Below the pieces are notes generated by a model, which was not told the origin of the DNA, did not search any database, and saw only the letters and a program-made list of their open reading frames with translations. From the NCBI GenBank assembly GCA_007375915.1, contig VMFF01000046.1, positions 1 to 6,559 on the forward strand: DNA of 6,559 bases. Reading direction: 5' to 3'. This document shows positions 1-4,303 of the stretch, in pieces; position 1 is the stretch's first letter, and each line of letters starts with the position of its first letter. This DNA comes from Candidatus Doudnabacteria bacterium Gr01-1014_77 (lineage in GTDB: Bacteria; Patescibacteriota; Doudnabacteria; UBA920; VMFF01). A program made the translations under genes and the position numbers.

Positions 1-2
1 GT

Positions 3-168
3 GAGTATTCTCTAGATGCAATAAAGAAGAAGATAGGCCTTGTTAGGAGTTAGTAACGAAAAAGCAGTAGTCGATAGGCTCATGTCACCTTTGATGGATG
101 CTTATAACCAACAACAGGAAAGAATACAGCGAGGTTTAGAAAAACCAAACTCTAAACCCTCTTGGTGA
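3..168 (+). pseudogene. 3' end of an unrecognised gene, interrupted by a frameshift
   Basis: From base 3 one frame reads EYSLDAIKKKIGLV and then hits TAG at 51-53. The next frame over is open from base 37 and reads GVSNEKAVVDRLMSPLMDAY, then a polar Gln/Arg/Lys-rich tail ending in KPSW and TGA at 166-168. Skipping one base around 42-45 joins them into one plausible charged helical C-terminus of about 54 residues. Neither piece has a believable start of its own. I therefore read it as the tail of a gene that begins before the window and carries a +1 frame change, from mutation, sequencing or assembly error, or less likely recoding. I do not recognise the family. The stop lies only 23 bases before the next start, with no terminator between. 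Confidence 0.4.
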
Positions 169-176
169 TCATTTTT

Positions 177-185
177 TGATATAAT
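177..185 (+). promoter_or_regulatory. Extended -10 promoter of the FMN-binding protein gene, probably leaderless
   Basis: TGATATAAT is a perfect extended -10 element (TGn followed by TATAAT at 180-185). No convincing -35 box is seen at 16-18 bases spacing. Transcription would be expected about 6-8 bases downstream, at or next to the ATG at 192, so the transcript would have almost no leader. This agrees with the lack of any SD site. The 16-base string at 177-192 recurs exactly at 5455-5470 in front of the GtrA-like gene. Confidence 0.65.
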
Positions 186-191
186 AAATAT

Positions 192-659
192 ATGAATGAA
201 AAAGAAATAGCAAAAGAAATAATTTCAAAGATTTTGTACATAACTTTAGCTACTGCGTCTAAAGATGGTAAACCATGGAATACCCCGTTATATTCTGCTT
301 ATGATTCAGAATACAATTTTTACTGGCTTTCAGATCAGAATGGTCAACATTCTCAAAACATAAAAGAAAATCCAGAAGTTGCTTTAGTTATTTATGACTC
401 AACAGTTTCAGAGGGACAGGGCCGTGGAGTATATATTCAAGGTAAGGCATCTGAATTGACTGACATAGATGAAATAGAAAAAGCACTTGGGTATATTTAT
501 GGCAGAAAAAATAAACAGCCAAGACAATTCATTGAGTTTCAAGGTGATTATCCTAGAAGGGTGTACAAAGTAGTTTCTGAAAAATTCTGGGTCAATGGGA
601 GTGAAACAACAAACGGTAACTTTGTTGATATAAAAACAGAAGTGGATTTAAGAAGTTAA
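192..659 (+). CDS. Pyridoxamine 5'-phosphate oxidase-like FMN-binding split-barrel protein
   Basis: This 155-residue protein fits the PNPOx-like split-barrel superfamily, small cytoplasmic flavin- or F420-binding proteins, often homodimeric. An N-terminal helix (1-12) leads into a first strand with LYITLATASKDGKPWNTPLY (15-34), the usual 'A-T/S-x-D-G-x-P-x-x-x-P' start of the barrel. Next come YNFYWLSDQNGQHSQNIKEN (41-60), matching the conserved S/H-x-N-I-xx-N/D-P region, the strand VALVIYD (63-69) and GVYIQGKASEL (79-89). The C-terminal part contains YKVVSEKFWVNG (125-136). The exact substrate cannot be told; many relatives are uncharacterised, so true PNPOx activity should not be assumed. 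The start is fixed by the extended -10 box just upstream. GC is about 33%, and the gene has its own terminator, so it looks monocistronic. Confidence 0.85.
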   Translation: MNEKEIAKEIISKILYITLATASKDGKPWNTPLYSAYDSEYNFYWLSDQNGQHSQNIKENPEVALVIYDSTVSEGQGRGVYIQGKASELTDIDEIEKALGYIYGRKNKQPRQFIEFQGDYPRRVYKVVSEKFWVNGSETTNGNFVDIKTEVDLRS

Positions 660-675
660 AATAAAGATAAAAAAT

Positions 676-700
676 AAACCGTTTTAATAGCGGTTTTTTT
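676..700 (+). terminator. Intrinsic terminator after the FMN-binding protein gene
   Basis: The arm AAACCGTT (676-683) pairs with AGCGGTTT (689-696) with one G-T wobble, around a five-base loop. A run of seven T (694-700) follows. The hairpin begins 16 bases after the stop codon. Confidence 0.85.
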
Positions 701-702
701 AT

Positions 703-731
703 TTGTGTCTTTTAGTAGATTCTGCTATGTT
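703..731 (+). promoter_or_regulatory. Promoter of the 64-residue protein cassette
   Basis: TTGTGT (703-708), a 17-base spacer, then TATGTT (726-731) preceded by TG at 723-724, giving an extended -10. It starts immediately after the preceding terminator. The expected start near 738 gives a leader of about 20 bases carrying an SD site. An inverted repeat TTGTG-TG-CACAA (730-741) overlaps the predicted transcription start and could be an operator; that is speculative. Confidence 0.5.
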
Positions 732-746
732 GTGTGCACAAATCAT

Positions 747-753
747 AGGGGGT
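747..753 (+). promoter_or_regulatory. Strong Shine-Dalgarno site before the 64-residue gene
   Basis: AGGGGGT lies 4 bases before the ATG at 758. A clear SD is notable because the AT-rich genes here lack one. It supports this start and real translation of the small gene. Confidence 0.65.
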
Positions 754-757
754 TTGT

Positions 758-952
758 ATGTCACAGCTTGAACGCTGGCAAAAGGAGCGACTTCTGGAGG
801 AGATGGTGAAGTCGGCCTTGCAGGGCGATTCTACTGTGCTGATCCCGATCAGGGACACAATGGGCGAGCTAGGTCTAACGGATCTGCGCGACTTCTGCGT
901 CCCAATGTCCACCCTGAGGGAGTGGCAGTTGGTCTGGACCAAAAAGGCTTAA
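758..952 (+). CDS. Small GC-rich protein of unknown function (64 residues)
   Basis: I do not recognise this protein. It begins with a charged amphipathic helix (SQLERWQKERLLEEMVKSAL, 2-21). A hydrophobic stretch TVLIPI (26-31) follows, then a second helical part with MGELGLTDLRDFC (35-47) and STLREWQLVW (51-60). It has one Cys and three Trp, with no signal peptide or membrane segment, so it is probably a small cytoplasmic helical protein. Support for a real gene is a promoter (703-731), an SD site (747-753) and a hairpin right after the stop, all fitted tightly around the frame. GC is about 55% by hand count against 33% in the preceding gene, and Leu is mostly CTG/CTT/CTA/TTG rather than TTA. 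That suggests recent transfer or unusual constraint. Frames on the opposite strand over it have no such signals. Confidence 0.6.
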   Translation: MSQLERWQKERLLEEMVKSALQGDSTVLIPIRDTMGELGLTDLRDFCVPMSTLREWQLVWTKKA

Positions 953-953
953 G

Positions 954-981
954 AGAGGTATCGTGTTTACGCGATGCCTCT
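954..981 (+). terminator. Hairpin terminator after the 64-residue gene
   Basis: AGAGGTATCGTG (954-965) pairs over 12 bases, with two G-T wobbles, to CGCGATGCCTCT (970-981) around the loop TTTA. It starts one base after the stop codon. The following tract (TGCCTTTTGCC) is only moderately T-rich, so termination may be incomplete or the hairpin may also protect the RNA end. Confidence 0.65.
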
Positions 982-1026
982 TGCCTTTTGCCCTCTTAAT
1001 TAAGAAGAGCTTGTTTTGTTCTTTTT

Positions 1027-1035
1027 TGGTATAAT
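1027..1035 (+). promoter_or_regulatory. Extended -10 promoter of the DUF378 gene
   Basis: TGGTATAAT is a perfect extended -10 (TATAAT at 1030-1035). No good -35 is seen at standard spacing. A start near 1042 would leave a leader of about 36 bases that contains an SD site. Confidence 0.65.
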
Positions 1036-1064
1036 GTAGGTAGACATTAAAACTTCCATTGATT

Positions 1065-1073
1065 GGGGGTGAT
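1065..1073 (+). promoter_or_regulatory. Shine-Dalgarno site that sets the DUF378 start at GTG 1078
   Basis: GGGGGTGAT closely matches the anti-SD complement AGGAGGTGAT and lies 4 bases before GTG at 1078. It rules out the in-frame TTG at 1063, which would put the SD inside the coding region. Confidence 0.75.
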
Positions 1074-1077
1074 AATA

Positions 1078-1278
1078 GTGAAATCATTATATACTATTGC
1101 ATTCGTACTATTAGTTATCGGTGGCTTAAACTGGCTATTGGTTGGTTTGTTCCAGTGGGATATTGGTATGATCTTTGGTGGACAAGCAGTCGTGGTTTCC
1201 AGAATAATTTACGTTCTAGTAGGTTTGTCAGCAATTTATGTTGCAGCTACAGGAAAAGGTTCTGGATCTCAAATGTAA
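1078..1278 (+). CDS. DUF378 family small membrane protein
   Basis: From GTG at 1078 this is a 66-residue protein typical in size and pattern of DUF378 (YuzA-like) proteins. The first membrane helix holds the family signature IGGLNWLLVGLF (residues 13-24), followed by a short loop with the aromatic/Asp turn QWDIGMIFGG. The second helix, SRIIYVLVGLSAIYVA (about 41-56), matches the family's 'R-x-x-Y-x-L-V-G-x-x-x-x-Y' pattern. A polar tail rich in Gly and Ser follows. It is a two-helix inner-membrane protein whose biochemical role is not established in any organism I know of. The unit is monocistronic, with its own promoter, strong SD and a strong terminator, suggesting independent and possibly high expression. 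Base composition is closer to the AT-rich genes than to the GC-rich cassettes on either side. Confidence 0.85.
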   Translation: MKSLYTIAFVLLVIGGLNWLLVGLFQWDIGMIFGGQAVVVSRIIYVLVGLSAIYVAATGKGSGSQM

Positions 1279-1298
1279 ACAATTACGTTAATTGGCGA

Positions 1299-1332
1299 AA
1301 AACAAAAAACCGCACTTGCGGTTTTTTGTTTT
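1299..1332 (+). terminator. Strong intrinsic terminator after the DUF378 gene
   Basis: The GC core ACCGC/GCGGT is extended by an A-rich left arm and T-rich right arm. Fifteen bases at 1299-1313 pair perfectly with 1318-1332 around the loop ACTT. The right arm doubles as the T tract. With A-tracts on one side and T-tracts on the other, it could act in both directions. Confidence 0.9.
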
Positions 1333-1337
1333 GAGTC

Positions 1338-1366
1338 TTGATTCATCTTTAATTTTGGGGTATACT
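1338..1366 (+). promoter_or_regulatory. Promoter of the 156-residue protein cassette
   Basis: TTGATT (1338-1343), exactly 17 bases, then TATACT (1361-1366): a good sigma-70-type promoter. It begins six bases after the previous terminator. The predicted start near 1373 gives a leader of about 53 bases with AGGAGA at 1412-1417 in front of the ATG at 1426. Confidence 0.7.
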
Positions 1367-1425
1367 ATGATGCTGTCAGAGAATTCGCGTATTTTGGTAA
1401 TCACGCCCTTCAGGAGATCTGCGTA

Positions 1426-1896
1426 ATGGGCACGTCACAGGATGTTGCAAGCGACGGATCTGGTAGTGCTCATCAGCACCCCCGGTTGAATGTTCTCAAC
1501 CAGGTTGCGCTGAGAAACTACCCATGGTTTGCTGTAGGGTATCTCCGCTGGGTGCATGACCTCGAAAGGGGGCGTGCGGTGGTCCAGCAGCTCGCAGAGC
1601 GTGAAGAGGCCGACGAAGCTTCTTTCCGCATCTCCGAGATCGAGGCGTGGGTGCTGGAAAAGCTCTATGGGAATCTTGGAGTGACCTTGGTCACCTTCAA
1701 ATTCCCAGAGATCTTCGTGGTGATGGCAGACGAGCTTGCGCGCGACCACTACGAGGTCAGAGAAGTAATTGGTCTGTGGCTTCGCTATCGCAATCAAGGC
1801 GGTGAGCGACCGTCGCAACCATTTAAGAAAGTGGAGGATAAGATGCTGCGCATCTTCTTGCTCATCGACGGCGAACGTCCGCCGATCGAGTCATAG
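1426..1896 (+). CDS. GC-rich protein of unknown function (156 residues)
   Basis: I do not recognise this protein. A polar N-terminus (1-20, rich in Ser, Gly, His and Asp) precedes a mostly helical body. Segments are NYPWFAVGYLRWVHDLERGR (31-50), a charged helix VVQQLAEREEADEASFRISEIEAWVLEKLYG (52-82), a hydrophobic stretch VTLVTFKFPEIFVVMADELA (86-105), and REVIGLWLRYRNQGG (112-126). It ends with KVEDKMLRIFLLIDGERPPI. There is no clear signal peptide or membrane helix and no cysteine. A well-spaced promoter, AGGAGA 8 bases before the ATG, and a 14-base-pair terminator just after the stop argue for a genuine expressed gene. GC is about 55-56% by hand count, like the 64-residue gene upstream and unlike the AT-rich genes around it. 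An open frame of 127 codons on the opposite strand (1435-1818) is best explained by high GC. Confidence 0.65.
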   Translation: MGTSQDVASDGSGSAHQHPRLNVLNQVALRNYPWFAVGYLRWVHDLERGRAVVQQLAEREEADEASFRISEIEAWVLEKLYGNLGVTLVTFKFPEIFVVMADELARDHYEVREVIGLWLRYRNQGGERPSQPFKKVEDKMLRIFLLIDGERPPIES

Positions 1897-1912
1897 AAGA
1901 AGCGCGACGCGA

Positions 1913-1944
1913 AGAGAGAGCAGCCACCCGTGGTTGCTCTCTTT
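1913..1944 (+). terminator. Hairpin terminator after the 156-residue gene
   Basis: Fourteen pairs (two G-T wobbles) join 1913-1926 to 1931-1944 around the loop CCCG; the core is GAGAGCA against TGCTCTC. The following TTTCCGTTTT is moderately T-rich. Like the terminator of the 64-residue gene it has AGAG in the left arm and CTCT in the right arm. Confidence 0.8.
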
Positions 1945-1949
1945 CCGTT

Positions 1950-1978
1950 TTGACCAGGTGCTTTTTTGCTGGTAAAAT
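1950..1978 (+). promoter_or_regulatory. Promoter of the galE operon
   Basis: TTGACC (1950-1955), a 17-base spacer and TAAAAT (1973-1978) preceded by TG at 1970-1971: near-consensus -35, -10 and extended -10. The start would fall near 1985, leaving only about six bases before the galE ATG. It is the strongest-looking promoter in front of the downstream gene run. Confidence 0.75.
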
Positions 1979-1990
1979 TGATAGACGAAT

Positions 1991-2962
1991 ATGAAAATTT
2001 TAGTAACAGGTGGAGCAGGATATATTGGTAGTGTTTTAACTGCCAAACTATTAGATTCAGGGCATGAGGTTATTGTCCTGGATAGTTTAGTTAATGGTAA
2101 TTTTGAAGCGGTTGATTCAAGAGCAAGGTTTGTTTCAGGAGACATTGCTGATATTGGGGTTTTAAAAAGTATTTTTGAAGAAAATTCTGGGATTGATGCT
2201 GTAGCGCACCTTGCTGGCTTTATTGAAGTTTCAGAATCAGTTAAAGATCCAGAAAAATATTTGAATAACAACTACGAAAAACCCAAAGTTTTAATTTCTG
2301 AAATGCTTTCTGCTGGTGTTAAGAATATAATCTTTTCTTCAACCGCAGCTGTATATGGGATACCACAAACTGATTTAATAACTGAAGAACATGTAACACA
2401 ACCCATTAATGCATATGGAGAGAGCAAATTGAAACTTGAGCAATATTTGGATGAACAGAAAGTAAATGGTTTGAATGCCGTGTCTTTAAGATTTTTTAAT
2501 GCTTCTGGAGCAACAGCAAATCATGGAGAAATGCATAATCCAGAAACACATTTAATCCCTTCTTTGATTAAATGCATTGCTGAAGGCAAAGATGCTTATG
2601 TGTTTGGCACAGATTACGGTACAAAAGATGGTTCTGCTTTAAGAGACTATGTTCATGTTGAGGATATTGCAGATGCTCATTTGTTATTACTTGAAAAAAT
2701 GAAGATTGGAGAAAAATTGGAATCTGCATACAACATTGGGAGTGGAACAGGGTTTACAGTTTTGGAAGTTGTTACTACTCTTGAGAAAGTAACAGGGAAG
2801 AAATTAAGTATTAAGAATGCAGCAAGAAGAGAAGGTGATCCTGCAAAGCTAGTAGCATCAATTGAGAGGATAAAAAAGTTGGGTTGGATTCCTAAACGCA
2901 CAAATCTTGAGGAGATCATTTCTACAGCATGGAATTGGCATTCAAAGAATGCTGTGAGATAA
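1991..2962 (+). CDS. galE: UDP-glucose 4-epimerase
   Basis: This 323-residue protein is an extended short-chain dehydrogenase of the GalE type, which uses bound NAD to interconvert UDP-glucose and UDP-galactose (some members also the N-acetyl sugars) in the cytoplasm. The Rossmann motif TGGAGYIGS is at 6-14 and the NAD-ribose Asp at 31. The family blocks HLAGFIEVSESVKDPEKY (73-90) and SSTAAVYG (116-123) contain the catalytic Ser/Thr. The catalytic pair is Tyr142 and Lys146 (YGESK). Substrate-side signatures HNPETHLIP and LRDYVHVEDIADAH are intact. Length is close to the 320-340 usual for the family. No SD is present; the start is supported by MKILVTGG alignment and the promoter directly upstream. 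Only nine bases separate it from the LCP gene, which suggests a role in supplying sugars for a surface glycan. Specificity for N-acetyl sugars cannot be judged. Confidence 0.93.
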   Translation: MKILVTGGAGYIGSVLTAKLLDSGHEVIVLDSLVNGNFEAVDSRARFVSGDIADIGVLKSIFEENSGIDAVAHLAGFIEVSESVKDPEKYLNNNYEKPKVLISEMLSAGVKNIIFSSTAAVYGIPQTDLITEEHVTQPINAYGESKLKLEQYLDEQKVNGLNAVSLRFFNASGATANHGEMHNPETHLIPSLIKCIAEGKDAYVFGTDYGTKDGSALRDYVHVEDIADAHLLLLEKMKIGEKLESAYNIGSGTGFTVLEVVTTLEKVTGKKLSIKNAARREGDPAKLVASIERIKKLGWIPKRTNLEEIISTAWNWHSKNAVR

Positions 2963-2963
2963 T
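2955..2963 (+). promoter_or_regulatory. Possible internal extended -10 element before the LCP gene
   Basis: TGAGATAAT overlaps the galE stop codon and lies 8 bases before the ATG at 2972, the same layout as at 177-185 and 5455-5463. It has one mismatch to TATAAT and no -35 was found, so it may be chance in AT-rich DNA. Confidence 0.3.
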
Positions 2964-2971
2964 AGAAACAT

Positions 2972-4282
2972 ATGAGAGAGCTGGATATACGAAGAGTCCC
3001 AAAACATAATAATTTTAAATTGCATGGTACAGAAAAACAGTTTCAAGTGCACCATGATTTTGTTAGTGAAAAACATTTAATTATTCCTCCAGATGTGGGT
3101 GTTACACAGGTTTTTCAACCAAAGCGCTCTATATTCAGATTCAGAAGCTTTGTTTTGTATCTGTTTACGTTTATTGTTCTTGGAGCAGGTATAGTTATTG
3201 GTATAAAGGCAAATCTTTTTATTAGCGCGATTTCAACATCAAAACAAGGTGCTTATGAAAGCATAACTAATAATATAGGAGCAACTTTTGGAACCATTAT
3301 TCCAGCACTAAAATCTTTGGATTCTAGCGCTGTTGCTGAAGCCATTCGTGATGAAAAATCTGTTAATTTACTGTTGCTCGGTTATGGTGGAGAAGGACAC
3401 GGTGGGAGCTATCTGACAGATACAATGATGGTTGCTAACTTAAACTTTAAAACAGACAGCATTACATATATTCCTGTTCCAAGAGATACATGGGTTAAGA
3501 TTCCAACGCATGGGTATGATGGTATTTATGCAAAGATTAATGCTGCTTATGCATATGGTATTGATTCAAAGAACTATCCGAACAAACTTCCTCAGTTTAG
3601 TGGTGTTAATGGTGGTGGCAGTTTATCAAAGTATGAGATCTCTCAGGTTTTAGGAATCCACGTTGACTATTACTTAGCAATGGATTTTTCTGGATTTAAG
3701 AAAATAGTTGATACATTAGGTGGAGTTGAGATAGACGTAGAAAATTCTTTCACAGATTATTCATATCCAAGTGGAGATAAGAATGTTGATGCTGCGTCCT
3801 GTACATCTGAAGAGCTTCCAGACAGTTTAATTTCTGAGTGTCGTTACAAAAAAGTTTCTTTTGAAAAAGGGTTGCAATATATGGATGGTAGCATGGCTTT
3901 AGAATATGCTCGTTCAAGACACGCTGCAGGAATTGAAGGTTCTGATTTTTCAAGAAGTAAGAGGCAACAAAAACTCATTTCAGCAATAGCTCACAAAGCA
4001 GCAAGCATTGGTGCTTTGAGTAAGGTTTTTAGTTTGATGGATGTTGTTTCTAATCATTTCAAGACTGATCTTTCTGTTGCTGAGATCAAAGATCTTGCTG
4101 ATTATTTAAAAACTGCAGATAATAATGGCTCTTTAAAACAAGCAAAACATCTTTCTTTAACTGATGAACCGAATTTCTTTGTTTCTAGTTGGTCTGAGGA
4201 TAAACAATGGATTTTAATTCCTGCAGCCGGGTTTGGTGACTTTAGCGATATAAAGGAGTATATTAAAGGGCAGTTAGAGTAG
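2972..4282 (+). CDS. LytR-CpsA-Psr (LCP) family cell-wall glycopolymer ligase
   Basis: LCP enzymes sit in the cytoplasmic membrane with the catalytic domain outside and transfer glycans from polyprenyl-pyrophosphate carriers to peptidoglycan or other wall acceptors. This 436-residue protein has a cytoplasmic N-terminus of about 58 residues, one membrane helix (about 60-78) and a large extracellular domain. LCP signatures appear in order: NLLLLGYGG (132-140), LTDTMMVANLN with Asp150 (148-158), VPRDTWV with Arg171 (169-175), KINAAYAYG (188-196), GGVEIDV (250-256), and LEYARSRH plus DFSRSKRQQ with Arg314, Arg316 and Arg328. These Asp and Arg residues correspond to those that bind the pyrophosphate head group in the family. 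Cys277 and Cys290 could form an extracellular disulfide in an inserted loop. A C-terminal region (about 355-436) follows the domain. The gene sits between galE and the broken metal-transporter gene, with a GtrA-like gene further down. The exact glycan is unknown. Confidence 0.92.
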   Translation: MRELDIRRVPKHNNFKLHGTEKQFQVHHDFVSEKHLIIPPDVGVTQVFQPKRSIFRFRSFVLYLFTFIVLGAGIVIGIKANLFISAISTSKQGAYESITNNIGATFGTIIPALKSLDSSAVAEAIRDEKSVNLLLLGYGGEGHGGSYLTDTMMVANLNFKTDSITYIPVPRDTWVKIPTHGYDGIYAKINAAYAYGIDSKNYPNKLPQFSGVNGGGSLSKYEISQVLGIHVDYYLAMDFSGFKKIVDTLGGVEIDVENSFTDYSYPSGDKNVDAASCTSEELPDSLISECRYKKVSFEKGLQYMDGSMALEYARSRHAAGIEGSDFSRSKRQQKLISAIAHKAASIGALSKVFSLMDVVSNHFKTDLSVAEIKDLADYLKTADNNGSLKQAKHLSLTDEPNFFVSSWSEDKQWILIPAAGFGDFSDIKEYIKGQLE

Positions 4283-4303
4283 ATTTTAGAAACAAAAATA
4301 AAA

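Noticed and set aside
82..168. A separate tiny gene starting at ATG 82
   Set aside because: No SD or promoter precedes it, and the sequence upstream in the neighbouring frame continues the same protein character, so it is better read as the tail of a disrupted gene.
712..942. Minus-strand open frame over the 64-residue gene
   Set aside because: No SD or promoter in that direction, and the flanking hairpins and promoter fit the + strand gene.
1063..1080. TTG at 1063 as the start of the DUF378 gene
   Set aside because: The SD site 1065-1073 would then lie inside the gene; GTG at 1078 is correctly spaced from it and matches the usual family start.
1059..1334. Longer open frame overlapping the DUF378 gene in another + frame
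   Set aside because: It runs through the terminator hairpin and encodes Trp/Arg/Cys-rich nonsense, whereas the overlapping frame is a clear DUF378 protein with a good SD.
1435..1818. Open frame of 127 codons on the minus strand
   Set aside because: It lies fully inside the GC-rich + strand gene, which has a promoter, SD site and terminator in its own direction. The opposite frame has none, and its openness is expected from GC-rich codons.
1891..2271. Minus-strand open frame of 126 codons across the galE promoter and 5' end
   Set aside because: It crosses a terminator, a strong + promoter and conserved GalE codons, with no start signals of its own.
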